NCBI GenBank assembly: GCA_911728455.2
Contig: OU452219.1
Span: forward strand, 997,001 to 1,061,000
DNA length: 64,000 nt
Direction of reading: 5' to 3'
Origin: Marthasterias glacialis
Taxonomy: Eukaryota; Echinodermata; Asteroidea; Forcipulatida; Asteriidae
Shown piece by piece: positions 47,101 through 58,129 of this stretch; positions within the stretch are counted from its first letter, which is position 1; the number at the start of each line of letters is the position of its first letter. A program made the position numbers and the translations under genes. Under the pieces are notes generated by a model that worked only from the letters and a program-made list of their open reading frames with translations, ran no database searches and had not been told where the DNA came from.

Positions 47101-49105
47101 ACAAGGCCCTTCAGTATCTGAGTATGAAGCAAATATCAAGTAATGGAGATACCCAAATAATACCGTCACCTTCCAAAGATACAAGATTCAATGCTCAAGC
47201 CTGGGAGAACAGATTTTTGCCAAGGGTTGCATGAACGCTGGCTTGTGCCAATGTCATGAAAGTTAGACATATAATAGTGTAGCGAAAATTAGTTTACTGC
47301 GTAATTCATTACCTTGTTCACAATCTTTATAATCTTCTCTTTTTGTGTGTATGGTTGTTTCATGTGTTTAGCTGGCTCGCTGCGGCCGCAGCGATGATGT
47401 AGTTGGGCGCGCGTGATTTGTACACTGCGCAGTATTTGGCGATTTTGGGCTTGTAAAATTATGCGGCGCGTGTTCTTTTCTTTTTGGGCGTTTTCGAGTT
47501 AGCAGCGTATGTGTGGCGCATAAGTGGGCGAGTTTTATAGCGCGGTTTGGCAGCGGGAATTTCAAGTTGTTGCTATAGCGCTAGGATTAAAGAGTTTGGA
47601 CTCACTTGTCAGTTGCTGTCTGCACGTAAACAAGGTTTTAGTTAGCTGTCATATCAAATAGGTTAAGTCTCAGTGTGAGCTTGAATTTAATTGTAGTTTT
47701 GATTGTCTGCGCCTGGAACTCTTTGGGAATTGTCTAACAAGTAACATCGGTAAGATAAAAACCACATTTGATTTTCTTTACTTGTAAATTATTATTGCTT
47801 AATCTATGAAATATTTCCCTGCTCTGGTCTACGTTAATATTGGACACCTCACGGAGGTCCGATTGCAATCCATTAACTGTTCCGATAGCACCTCCTTAGT
47901 GAGAGAGCTGAGGTCCAGTAAGTAACGTTTCATTAAAGGGACGATTAATTAGCCACATTTCGTGGAAGCTGTCAAATAATATTTGTTGTTAATTGTTGAG
48001 CGATTTATTAAGACTAAGAGGAATGCAAGTACTGCATTTCTGTTATAAATGCAATAAATCCTCTCTTTTAATTGTTCCAGAATTAATATCTGTTTCCCTT
48101 GTCTATTATTCTAGCCAGTCCTCTGCCTTTAAATTAGGATATACTTTCCTAAAACGGATGTCCCCACAAACATTTATTCAGCCGCTCGAATATTGTTTGT
48201 CTTATTAAAAGTAGCGATCTACGGTTCCTTCCACATTTCGGGGCTGAGACTGATTCCCCTCTAATAACATCTTGAAGGAAAATAAACAAAAGCAAATATA
48301 TTCATTTTCGCCACAATAGCTTGGAAGTAGTGGGAATTCAACAATTTTTTATCTTTTTAAATGTAGTATAATTTTGTTTAGGGATTTGTTTTAATTAGAT
48401 AAGAATGATTCTCATGATAGAATTATATTATAAGTTAAAACACAAGCGCGAGTGGAATACGGAAAAATATAGCGCTTCTGCATCCCATATCAAACGAGGC
48501 CGAAGTCCGAGTTTATCTTTAGGCTTTCTGCTGCATGTATGTTTTGCTTACAGCTTAAACTGCGCAAAATGCGGAGTTAGAACAGTGCAATAGAACAGGG
48601 TTTGAGGGTTTAATATGGCCGTGCAATAAAGGGCATATCACACTCCTATTCTAAAAATCTGATTGGAGGATTAGCGCGTACTTTAAGCTAATATATCGTA
48701 TAATTATATGAACAAAATGTAGGGGGTGCTGTAGTATATTCCAGCACCCCCCAATACAAAATGCTTGGGGTGCTGTAGCCTACCCCCCTGTTCCCCCATT
48801 TCCATTACAGACATGAGGTCACCATAACATGAGGTACCCATAATCCTTTAGCCTCCCACAATGGGAATAAGGTCACTAGGTAAACCGAAGCCTCCCCATA
48901 AGGTTGCGGTTCACCCCATAACATCCATATCCAAGCAGGTGACTTAAGCCTCTCACATACTCAGGAATATTTATGAGGTTACCCTACTTCTTACACTATA
49001 GCCTCCCCAAATAAGCATGAGGTCACCATACGTCACAGCAACATGGCCACTCCTTGGGATGGGCTGTTTGCGCCTTGTGCAGACACGTTTACCAGCTGAT
49101 TCCAT
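41144..49105 (-). CDS. KLHDC2: KLHDC2-like kelch protein (C-degron receptor), 11 coding exons
   Basis: Substrate receptor of a Cullin-2/Elongin ligase that binds C-terminal diglycine degrons. Exons: 48995-49105, 46947-47038, 46568-46682, 45803-45906, 45017-45131, 44077-44148, 43423-43562, 42862-42974, 42018-42087, 41776-41922, 41144-41309. Total 1245 nt (414 aa; human KLHDC2 406), phases consistent. Six kelch blades: RSGHVAVTYGD/WGGYS, MSGSCAACIRNHMYVFGGF, SPRDKLTCWAYEDKLIFFGG, SPRAAHACVVLGNRGYLLGG, VGRSWHCMAPVSNKHFLVYG, MWHTAVQGIDVGETVIFGGC. Degron-pocket residues known in human KLHDC2 (Arg236, Arg241, Ser269, Trp270) match GGRFQENR and GRSWH. The C-terminal BC/Cul2 box is SLSRLSIEAI through SLPSLLQRK. 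The donor after exon 7 (43421-43422) is GC, not GT, and frame demands it. KLHDC1 is the nearest alternative name. Confidence 0.94.
41645..41757 (-). repeat. tRNA-Leu-derived SINE fragment
   Basis: The minus strand shows GCGTCGGACTCAACTTC (Leu-type anticodon loop with CAA), the B box GTGGGTTCGAATCCCGGTC, and the tail ACACTTGTGTCCTTGAGCAA. In KLHDC2 intron 10. Confidence 0.7.
42485..42577 (-). repeat. tRNA-derived SINE
   Basis: The minus strand has GGGCTGGATAGCTCAGTTGG (A box), AGAGCGCTGGTACAACAACC and GTCGCAGGTTCAGATCCCAC (B box), then a tail with TTTGTTCACCCCAAAAC. The stems do not pair as a working tRNA. In KLHDC2 intron 8. Confidence 0.7.
42614..42636 (+). repeat. Poly-G tract
   Basis: A run of G interrupted once by T (GGGGGTGGGG...). 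Similar tracts occur at 11626-11637, 28800-28810, 31720-31760, 31838-31850 and 56079-56092, and poly-C at 51219-51232 and 62317-62328. Potential quadruplex formers or assembly weak points. Confidence 0.8.
43681..43877. repeat. MITE, 'CCCAATTTCATAGAGCTGCT' family
   Basis: Ends GGGCCCAATTTCATAGAGCT and the complement AGCAGCTCTCTGCCATTAGG CCC. The interior has TGGTATTTTGGCTGGTACCC. In KLHDC2 intron 6. Confidence 0.7.
45980..46303. mobile_element. Inverted-repeat element with 'CATATCGTCGTGTGCC' ends
   Basis: Left end CATATCGTCGTGTGCCCGG and right end CAGGCACACGACGATATG are inverted. The motif CCTTTTGCCGGGAAC is repeated inside both ends. 324 bp in KLHDC2 intron 3, with no coding capacity. It lies less than 80 bp upstream of exon 4. 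Confidence 0.8.
47278..48315 (+). mobile_element. Solo LTR with 4-bp target duplication
   Basis: Starts TGTAGCGAAAATTAG and ends CATTTTCGCCACA, an imperfect inverted terminal match of TG...CA type. It is flanked by the direct repeat ATAG at 47274-47277 and 48316-48319. 1038 bp; the first third is GC-rich (GCTGCGGCCGCAGC near 47378) and the later part holds AATAAA near 48052. No internal retrotransposon genes are present, so it is a solo LTR left by recombination. Strand is taken from the AATAAA position and is tentative. In KLHDC2 intron 1. Confidence 0.75.
48719..48790. repeat. Small hairpin repeat
   Basis: GGGGGTGCTGTAGTATATTC and CAGCACCCCCC pair, then GGGGTGCTGTAGCCTACCCC repeats the left arm. 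Short imperfect palindromic array. Confidence 0.5.
48811..49030 (-). repeat. Degenerate tandem repeat spanning KLHDC2 exon 1 end and intron 1
   Basis: On the minus strand, units of roughly 40-50 bp recur, each with GTGACCTCATG or a variant (GTAACCTCATA, GTGAACCGCAACC, GTGACCTTATT) followed by GGGGAGGCT or GGGAGGCT. The first unit is coding: it encodes GDLMLIWGGYS and ends at the exon 1 donor (48994). The others are intronic. Confidence 0.65.
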
Positions 49106-49357
49106 GGTAACCTTGGTACGGTACTCTGAAATATGAGAAAAAATATGCTCATAAAAAGATCAAATTGGAAAAACTCCTTCAAGATGACCGCGATGATATG
49201 AGAAACACCTTGGATCTCATGCGGCGCGCATACACATTTGTGGACACACCAGGGATACTTCACAAAGATTGGTGAACATCTTAAATTCTGATCGACATTT
49301 CTAATCAAAAAATTCTCCAAGTACTGCGGTGATAGGGGAACCTCTACTACTAGCATT

Positions 49358-49432
49358 ACTACTACACTAGTACCAGGGAGGAAGGGAAGGCTACATGTAG
49401 CCTTCCTTCCTCCCTGGTACTAGTGTAGTAGT
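49358..49432. repeat. 75-bp near-perfect hairpin
   Basis: Arms of 37-38 nt (ACTACTACACTAGTACCAGG, GAGGAAGGGAAGGCTACATG and complement) with essentially no loop and a single extra G in one arm. It lies about 250 bp upstream of the KLHDC2 start codon, in the presumed 5' intron. Confidence 0.85.
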
Positions 49433-49655
49433 GAATCCTTGGCAGTTTGGAAGGTTGGGGTTCACTCCTGTTATTTACATTGTAAAGCATTATTAGACAT
49501 GATTTTATAAATATATCACTTTCAATGAATTGTGCGCAATTATGCATGACAGCATTTTATCGCACATTTCCCCCTCCCACCACAAACAGGATTGAACCCA
49601 AATCCTCAAAATCAGGGTTTGTCTGCACATCAATTCATGACAATAGGCCTAGGCC

Positions 49656-49770
49656 TAGACCCAGTACACTGCAGTAACTGGGGCGCTATACTCCTTATTT
49701 TGAAATTTTTGACATTATTGGTCGTGCAAAATCTCAAAAAAGGAATTCAGAGCCCCAGTTACTGGGTCTA
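49656..49770. repeat. MITE, 'TAGACCCAGTAACTGGGGCGC' family
   Basis: Starts TAGACCCAGTACACTGCAGT and ends CAGTTACTGGGTCTA, with CTCAAAAAAGGAATTCAG inside. The flanks do not show a convincing duplication. Confidence 0.75.
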
Positions 49771-49943
49771 GGCAACACGCGTTAAGAAGCCTGTATGCCT
49801 GGTGACCACTTTGTTGAAAGAACAGAGCAAGGACCTCTGTAATTTGAGAGGTTAAGATTGGCAACATGCTGATCACAATAACTAGACTACACACGTAAAG
49901 GGAATGGTATGAAAACTGCAACAATTATCATACCGATACTTAC

Positions 49944-50649
49944 CACTCAGTCCTATCTTATTTAGCACACAAATCTTCCTTGTTAAGTTACACTTCCACT
50001 TGCAGGACAATTTTACAACAATGTCAGGTACATGGCCTCAATCACAGTACTCCAGCAGTGTAAGTTCCTTATTACGGTGATTTATGCTACCCAGCCAGAC
50101 AGCTGCTTATTTACTTGGATTTGGGATCAGTCAGTCATCGGAAATTCTAGTCATCTCATCATAAAACCAAAAGCTATTTTCATAGTAGCGCGCCCTCTAA
50201 CGTCTATCGACTAGTCAAAAAAAAAAAATAGGCGTGCGGCAGCCTTCGGTTCGTCGATCGTGTGCATGAGATGCATGATTGATCCTCGAATTTTTCGACA
50301 CTTGGCTTAGAACTCTGAACTGAGATGCATCACATCAGAATTAGCAGGTGTCCTTTGTAATGTTGTGACTGAACAATAAAAATTGTTGAGGACATGTGTA
50401 CTTCGTTTTACCCCAGGTATCACATAAATGTTGTCAAGGAGATGTTTAGGAATTACATGTCGTAGTTAGCCAAGTTGACTGTAGCTGGATTTACAAATCT
50501 AGTCGTGGGTAAACAACGCACAGCACACGGTGTGCAGAGCAGTGCGGACTGCGCCGAGCTTTGAGAACTGAAGACGGCGGCCCTACGTTGCTGATTGACC
50601 TCGCCGTGCGCTCGTTGAAAGTTTTCTCAGCGGAAAGGCCGTTCAGTTG
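49944..50649. promoter_or_regulatory. Divergent promoter region of KLHDC2 and the 53-kb gene
   Basis: A minus-strand donor GTAAGT at 49938-49943 could end a KLHDC2 5' non-coding exon lying above 49944. A plus-strand donor GTGAGT at 50650 could end a non-coding exon of the gene beginning at 53048. Between them 50500-50640 is CpG-richer than its surroundings (GCGGACTGCGCCGAGC, GACGGCGGCC). Transcription starts are not determined. Confidence 0.35.
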
Positions 50650-51289
50650 GTGAGTATTTTCAGTATCTTATTTAAAAAAAAAAGAGAAAGCCGACAGTTT
50701 TTTTTATTTTTTATTCTACTGTAGCAGATTTAATTGTTTTATTTTGAAAGTTCCTCCTCATTTAACAAACTATCAATGTTAAAAGTATCAGGACCTAGTT
50801 CAGTTTAAGAAATCACAAACTTCTTATCTTTAAATTCACATCATACTGACACAGGAAGAAAACTTTTCCCTCATCCATGAATGAACCAATTCAAGGTGTA
50901 ACACTAACAGTAAACAGCATGTAGAAGTATTTCAGTAGTTATTTCTTTGCTATTGATTTAAATTCTGTTTCAAATATAGTTAGAAACTAGCCCCATTTTT
51001 TAGGGCCAACCCAATCATAGACTAGAGAAGGGACCCAATGGACTTCCTGTGTCCAAGAACACAGAGGAAGTGCAGTTAAAACAAAATCACAACTTGTTTA
51101 AGAAACTACAGTATTATTATTAGACTAAATGATTGACAAACGGCCAAAAAATGGTCCGATCAAAGCATTATTACCATCTTTCGAACCAAAAAAACTCATC
51201 AACTCTTGGCCCCCCATCCCCCCCCCCCCCCCACATACACACAAACTTGACTGTAATTATAGACCATCCTTTGTTCATTATCCTGACGA

Positions 51290-51450
51290 TGTGTGGACTC
51301 CAATAATAGCCTTCTTAAGATATGATGGACACATTACAAGTGTACTATTTGGATTGGGTAAATCTGTCCAGGTATCAATACACCCAAACTAAACAGTGCA
51401 CTCATAAAGAGTCATTTAGTGTCCACCATCTCAGAAAGGCTAATTGTTTT
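51290..51450. repeat. MITE, 'CCTTTTTGAGATATGGCGGACACT' family, diverged copy
   Basis: ATAGCCTTCTTAAGATATG faces CATCTCAGAAAGGCTAAT, with TACTATTTGGATTGGGTAAA in the interior as at 59453-59580. Confidence 0.6.
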
Positions 51451-53047
51451 CCTTTGTGTTGGCAATCATGGATCTATTGTTCCTTTTCTTATAAGTTCTC
51501 AGTTTGAGTGTAAGTACACGCATACACTCACCAAGCCTCCATCCAAAGCAAGGGCTGGGGAAAATGAGTGCATTGTACCATGGAGGTACAGTGTATGATT
51601 GTACAATGTACTGTTGATATTAACTTAATGCAATCAATGTTTATATTTGTTCTTAGTCTTAATACATGTACCTTTTACATTATACCCAGCACAGATGGTC
51701 ATGTTTTTCTTTTCTTTGCAAAGTGTATCCTTGTAGATTGTGTACACATTCCAAAGTCAACATTTAGGTTCTTTAGGTTGATGTCTTTTATCAGATCAAA
51801 ACTACGTTTTTATTTATGCATAGGACTAGACTACATGGACTTTGTGACATTTAGACAAGTGTGGTATTTTAAACATGGTCAAGTTGTAATTTAAAACATT
51901 AAAACAAGATTTCCCTAAATGTGTTCATTCTGGGAACCTTCCTCAATCCTCCAAATTCAACCCATTATGTGGTTTTATATCAATTGTATTCCACCTTATA
52001 ACCTTATCCCTAATTACCATAACAAAGTTCCACTTGAACAATTACAAAAGGACCCCACTGAGTGTATGAAGGACACCACTGTAGTTGTGTAGCCAAGTGC
52101 AAAACCAGTCCATTAAGTGGTATGTTAAAAAAATTCAACCTTCCTCAATCTTCCAAAATCCTCATGCATTTCCTTCAGTCATGCTTTCTCAATCCTCCAT
52201 TATCATCCAATGGTAAATTTTCAAACGTGCCTCAATCCTCCAAAATCATCCAAGGCCTCCGGTTGCATTTGGAGGACCTTGGAGGGTTCGGGGTTACTAG
52301 TGCACAAAAATGTGTACAATACCAATTGATATATGATGATTTTACAGCATTTTAACCCAACATGCAGTGAACGCAGAAATATTTTCTTTTCTTATTATCT
52401 GTACTGTTAACAGTGATTAAGAAAATGTCATGCCATACACCTGTGTGAGGTTGAACAATGCTGCTTTGTTTCTGAGGAAATTTTTTTACAGTTGAATTTT
52501 AAAAGTTAATTTTTCCATCAGTCATTCTAGACACATTTGTTTAATTTTTCTTAAAATGACCGCTTGAATGAGCAAAACCCTTGTATTCTGTGTATAAAAG
52601 AAACAGCAGGCCTTCTATGCTCTCTTGATAATTATTTCCGAAAAAATTAAATTAGATGTTGCAAACTGCTCACCAACCTCAACAAGGATCTGTTGTATTA
52701 TTGTTTGCTTCAAAAGAAAGTACATGTAATTAATGTGTTACATCTTTATCACCACCTGACTCAGTCTTAGGAAAACAGAGCAATCATAAAAGTAGAGCAA
52801 GGATCATTCTCTCAAGTCTGTGTTTGTTTTATGCTTGAAGTACTAATGTTAATTGCTTTTTACCTTAAGTGACTTGGAGAAGTCTATGTTAATTTTGCGC
52901 TTAAGTACCAAGCCCTGGATGAAAAGAACATTCTCCATTATTGATCTGGATACTGAACATTTCCTGGTTTTTATGTTAACAGACGTCTAATTGTGAGTGG
53001 GCCATCCATGGGGAAGCAACACCTTGGGTACTAGAGCTATCGCTACC

Positions 53048-56000
53048 ATGGCTTGGTTTAGTGCCCTCCTTATCTGGGATTGGGACATCCTGGTCTTCTG
53101 GTTAATGGTGGCATTTTCTCTGGTGTTTCTTCTGGTTTTACTTACCACAGTGTTCTTCGGAGAGGTGAGTATACAGTCACACTCTTGATAAATTATACAA
53201 TTTCTTGAAAAGTTTCAGTGCTTTTAACTGGTAAAACAAGGTTGGACCCTGCTGTGAAAAAAACATTGTCTCAGTTTCAGAAGTGTACAGTACATGTACT
53301 TGAGCAGGATAACAACAATTAACCTTTCCTCTCTTGCCTGTCTGGTTTTTGGAACCCGCTTTCAGTAACGAAATCTAAGAACAAAATATGCTTCCTTGTT
53401 GTTTCGATCTTTTTTTAAGGGTTCCGGATTGGTACAACTTTGAGGCAAGGGAAGTTTTAGTGCTGTGGCACTAGCTTGTGGAGGTCGGTTGGGTCACTAC
53501 AGAACCTCAGGCAACGGGAATGGGAACTGTTGTACTAGCTCAATTTTATTTGTAGTGATTTGATCGTTTTGAAATTAGTTTAATTCCAATGCTGTAGTAT
53601 CAACTACCTACATATGTAACATAGTATAGTATTCCATCCCCCAGTTTTCATTTTCTCAAGCAACGTATTGCAAACTATGGGTCGCGACCCAAAAGTGGGT
53701 CATCAAACAAATTCAGGTGGGTTGCAAAACTTTGTCAGAAATGCTAAGACAGAAAACACAATAAAGTGTACCACTCATCTACCGTCATGTTAACAGTTTT
53801 TTTAAGTACCTGAAATCACCCAAAAGTGTTTCAACATGGGAATGGACATGAAGGCTTATCCTCAAAATAATTTGAGTTGATTAGAAATATTAACTTTTTA
53901 ATTACTCTCAAATTTCATTCAAAAAAACTGGACGAAAAAAGTCAGGTTAACTTGTTTCGTCCAATTTATGGAATTTTGAGGGTGTTTAAAAAATTTTTTT
54001 TTAAAAGCATCAACTGAATCTGCTCAAATTAGTTTCAGCACAAACCTGCATGTCCATTCATGTTGAAACACTTTTGGGCGGTTTAAGGTACTTAAAAAAA
54101 ATGTTACAACCATTGGAAAAACTGCTAACGTGACAGCAAAGTGGTACCCGTTACTGTGTTTCCTATCATAAATATTATGATAAAAACTATCTGCTTCAAC
54201 AAATAATTTACTCCCTGAGTGTTCGGCCTAGCCTGTTGTTGTTACAAGGACGGGGAGGGGTTCAATTGGAAGGTTTGTTTTGATCGAGTGACTGAAATAT
54301 TCATTGGTTCGGCAGTCTCAAAGATTACGGAACTGCAGTCTAAAGCTATGCATTTTATTTATTCAGTTACTGAATTGATCATGGAAAAGATACTGTTGTG
54401 TTAACTCCCTCACTCGGGTTCACTACATGAAAAGTTACAATAGATAGGTCTACATCTCATACTATTGTGTGGTATTTCCGGTATGTAGGATATGGAAAAA
54501 CAGTTAAGGATGTGGCACTTCATAATTTCGTTTGTTGAATTACCTAAATGTAAAATTCAGATTGCTGGTAACTCAGTCAGTGCTCGACTGTACCGACTGA
54601 ACGATTTTGATTATTTGGGGTTGGCTGGTGCAGCTTTGTGCTGTGTTGTTGTAGCATATTTTGGGTCAAGAAGTGGTTATAGCTACACTCTACTCCAAGA
54701 TTAGTTTGTTAGGTTGTTGTGTTGCTATAGTAACTCAGTACAATCTGGCCAACCTCTGTACATGTTTATACTGGCGTCTAAGGCTGGGTTGACATTTACT
54801 GCATGGAAGGGTTTCTCAATATTGTCAAAATAAAATAAGAGGCAGTGGTGCGTGTGTTAACTAATTCAGACATGCCTGGTCTGGTTGGCTCCCCTTATGA
54901 GTAGCTTAAATTCTAGTAGGCATAGTACTAGTAACTGCAAAGGAATTCTGCATACAGCTTGGTAGTGATTAACTGTATAAAACCCTTAATGTTTGTTCAC
55001 CCCAGCTGTACATTGTATGTCTGAGTCTATAGCTAGTAAAGATGCATGATAATCCAAACTGGCTACCATGCAAGGGTCACAATACACCCTTCTTGTTTAC
55101 AAATAGCTTCACAGACAGGGAGCGCTGAAAGTTTGTTCACCCTGAAAAGTTTGTTGACCTCGGAGAGAAGTGGGGAGATTGAGCTAGGATGAGTCACACA
55201 CAAAAGATGTGGGTTGTGTGGCCATGGTACATCCATCCATGTTCACGATGTTATAAATAATAAATGCCTCATTGATGGAACATGTTGTTGTTTTGGAGGT
55301 CCTTGCTCTATGATTGATTCTTAAAGAGATAAAGAGAGAGTGGGTAGCATGTATATCGGTACATGTTGGTGTTGTCATCTTGTAATTCTTACACATTTTC
55401 AAATCAATGTTATCAAATATGTTATGGGAATTAATATTGCTGTAGTTTGGTCTCTTTATCTCTTTAATTAGAACCTTTTAGATTGCTAAACTACAAGCAG
55501 CGTGTTTTTATCTTTCTGGTAATGAAACCTAAAGGACCCTCAAAAGTGACTAGCACTGTGACCCGTAGGCCTGAAGATACCTGTGTAGAGAGGATGTTGA
55601 AGAAATGTCAATTTTAGATGTGGGAGGAAAACCCCAAATAGGGAAAACCCGGGCTATCAGGTGTAGAAATCCACAGATGATGTGTGCAGTTTGGATGAGG
55701 GTCAATCTGGGGCTGTCTATTGTTCACTTAAACCCTAGTTCAATTCAATGACACGTTTCTCAGAATGGCTGTTATTTTATTTACGAAAAGGCCATGTAAA
55801 AATTGCCCCTGACCTATTTTTTATTATTATATTTTTTTGTGTAACTTGGAATAGAAACTCAAAAACACTTGTCAATATAAAGCGGAAATAGACCGTAATA
55901 ACATGTCAGTTTCGTTGCTGGTAGTTGTTGTGCTGATAACCAAACAGAACCCAACAAATAATACTGACTTTGAGACTAGACTTGCATGGTGCTCATTTGT

Positions 56001-56981
56001 CTTTCTGTTGTGGTAGTCTGGGTGCCAGCCTTTATCCCAAGCAATGCGATTGACGGTGTCGTGTATTGACTGTTTGTAGAGGGGGGGGGGGGGAAATGAA
56101 ATTCACTCCTGACAAGCAAAAATTAAAACGGAATGATGCTAAACAACTCATTTGTTTTACATGGCCCAAGTTAACATTAATCATTAGTTTTGACGCTGAG
56201 GGGGCTATCTAGCTAATGGAAACCAATGTTATCCAGGCATCCAACTTTTCAGCTGATCAGCTAATTTCCTCTTTTTTTCTTGAATTTTTTCTTTCATAGA
56301 ATTTAACTGAAAAATACTGTACGAAGTTTAGTGTGCTTGGCCTTTTACTTATTGGTTTGTTTTCCTTCCCCTCGACCTCAGCTTTGCTGAAAATAAAGTC
56401 ATTCCTCGGAAGGACTGACAGACCTCATGCTCACTACTTCCCCACCCATGCATTTTCAGAGACCTTGCAGGCTCACCACGAACGCAAAACACTGCGTGGA
56501 CAAACGGAAAACAACCATCTGAATGCGTTGAAGATACGAAAAGAAGAAGAATCTCATAGTGACAGTGCCGACACTTTTGTCAGTCCCGGCAAACCTGGCT
56601 TGTCTGGTTTTTTTTCTGTTGTCCACAGCCTTTGTGCTTTTGTTTTATTTTTGTTTGCTTGTTTTAATCTTGTCCTAGTTATTTCTGTGTTCTCAAATTC
56701 ACTTTGGGCTGTTGATTTGTTTTGCTGTTTCTTTTGTGGAACAAAATCTTTACTGTTGTGCAACATTTTTATTGCCTTTTTACTGCTTTTTAGGTTTTAT
56801 ATCTTCTATGGTGTACATTTTTATTTGTATATAAGAAATTGTCAAATAAATAATAATATTTTCAAAATGAAGTACATGTAATATGTTTGCAATTGTCCTT
56901 TTGTTTTGTTTGATACAGGACCAGAGATCCCGCCAAGATGACAAAGATGTGACCATTCTGCATCAGTTACTTCATCGGAAG
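53048..56981 (+). CDS. Unrecognised gene with N-terminal membrane anchor, first exons
   Basis: I do not recognise this gene. The first coding exon is 53048-53164 (acceptor at 52981-52982, donor GTGAGT at 53165) and encodes 39 residues: MAWFSALLIWDWD then a strongly hydrophobic helix (ILVFWLMVAFSLVFLLVLL) and TTVFFGE, a membrane anchor. The start is set by an in-frame TGA just upstream. Two phase-compatible continuations exist. One is 56300-56881, acceptor CATAG, beginning NLTEKYCTKFSVLG and reading to a stop with AATAAA near 56845. The other is 56919-56981, acceptor TACAG, donor GTGGGT, 21 residues DQRSRQDDKD then VTILHQLLHRK. If the second is used, the gene continues past 56981 and perhaps beyond the window. 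Confidence 0.45.
53752..54162. repeat. Palindromic foldback element
   Basis: Long imperfect arms: GAAAACACAATAAAGTGTACC, TTTAAGTACCTGAAATCACC and AAAAGTGTTTCAACATG face their complements at 54040-54162. The loop region is A/T-rich. Upstream (53665-53715) GGGTCGCGACCCAAAAGTGG is a short palindrome seen in hAT-type element ends. Confidence 0.75.
55505..55660 (+). repeat. Dispersed repeat, copy 1 (second copy 61055-61225)
   Basis: The two share CTTTCTGGTAATGAAACC, GGACCCTCAAAAGTGACTA, CACTGTGACCCGTAGGCCTG, AAGATACCTGTGTAGAGA and TTTTAGATGTGGGAGGAAAA in the same order and orientation, about 5.5 kb apart. Confidence 0.85.
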
Positions 56982-57229
56982 GTGGGTCACCTTTCCTCTC
57001 TTCATAAATACTTGTCACATTTCATCACATCCAAAAGAACGACCAGAAAATGGGAGCCCTCCATTTAAAGCGTCCTTAAATTTTGTTGAAAAGTAGAGTA
57101 ATAGTTTGTTGGTGCACCGTGTAATAATCGCTTTTATATACCGCGGCATTGGTGCGTCCTACATGGATTAATTTTTGGATGGTGTACGTAAATTTTCGAT
57201 GCTTAATTCGCAGTATTGTTCTCAAAATA

Positions 57230-57560
57230 ATTATTCCGGCCTGTTCGTCCAAGCGAGGCAAGTTTGTGTCCTGGCGGGCATGGTTGGTGTCTACATGGAA
57301 TCGTCCACGTTACTTAGAAGTTTTTTGGAATTTTCAGAGTGGACCAGATTCTGTGTTTAATGTGAAATAGAAAATTCAAATGAATAGAATACATGTGTGA
57401 GGTAGGCCTATATGAAACAAATATTGAGTATATTTTGTTTGTACATGTCGCACAATATAACCACTCTGTGAAATCTGGCTTTTCCATTTCACTTGGCTTT
57501 ACCTCGTGAAATGGAATAGTCCAGATTTCATCTCGTGATTACATTCTGCATCAATGCACT
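57230..57560 (+). repeat. Dispersed repeat, copy of 38095-38440
   Basis: Direct-orientation copy with GTTGGTGTCTACATGG, GGAATTTTCAGAGTGG, CACTCTGTGAAATCTGGCTT and AAATGGAATAGTCCAGATTT. Confidence 0.7.
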
Positions 57561-58129
57561 CACATGTGTTCAATATTTGTATGTTAGAAAATGTTGGTTT
57601 TTCTAAGATCCTGTTGGTTTATACTCGGATGTTTTGATGATTACAGGGTTCTCCCCAGGATTTTTCAAAACTGGGGGGCATTCTGGACCCCAATTTTGAA
57701 AGTGTGGCCGAAGCACGCTGAATTGAAACCAGGTCCTCGTAAGGTTTTTATTTGATGTTTATGTTTTGTTTGGAAAGTTCTACTGTGTAATCTGGAGCAT
57801 TTAAAATGGTTTTATGTTAAAAAAAATTTTGTGAATTTCATCTTAAAAACTAAAAAAATAAAAAAGTTTGTATTATTATTATTATTTTTTTTGCACATAA
57901 TGGCCTGTAATTTGCCCGTATCGGCCCGGTATGCTAGCTTGTGCATGGGGAGAACTCTGTAGTGTATCCAGGTCTAGATGTTGCAAAATGTTAACCAACC
58001 AGTGCTTTTCATCAGAGATACCACGTCTAAGGAGAAATTTATCTCCAACATGCAACACCTCAGAGCCCAATGGTTCTTCATGTCATTAAAGTAATTGTAG
58101 ACATTCATGACATGAATGTGCAATATTGC

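Noticed and set aside
49033..49356. 107-codon minus-strand frame
   Set aside because: It is a shadow: the real KLHDC2 first exon uses another frame in the same place (48995-49105).
56554..56766. 70-codon minus-strand frame
   Set aside because: Lys/Asn/Gln-rich complement of a T-rich stretch with no start context or domain.
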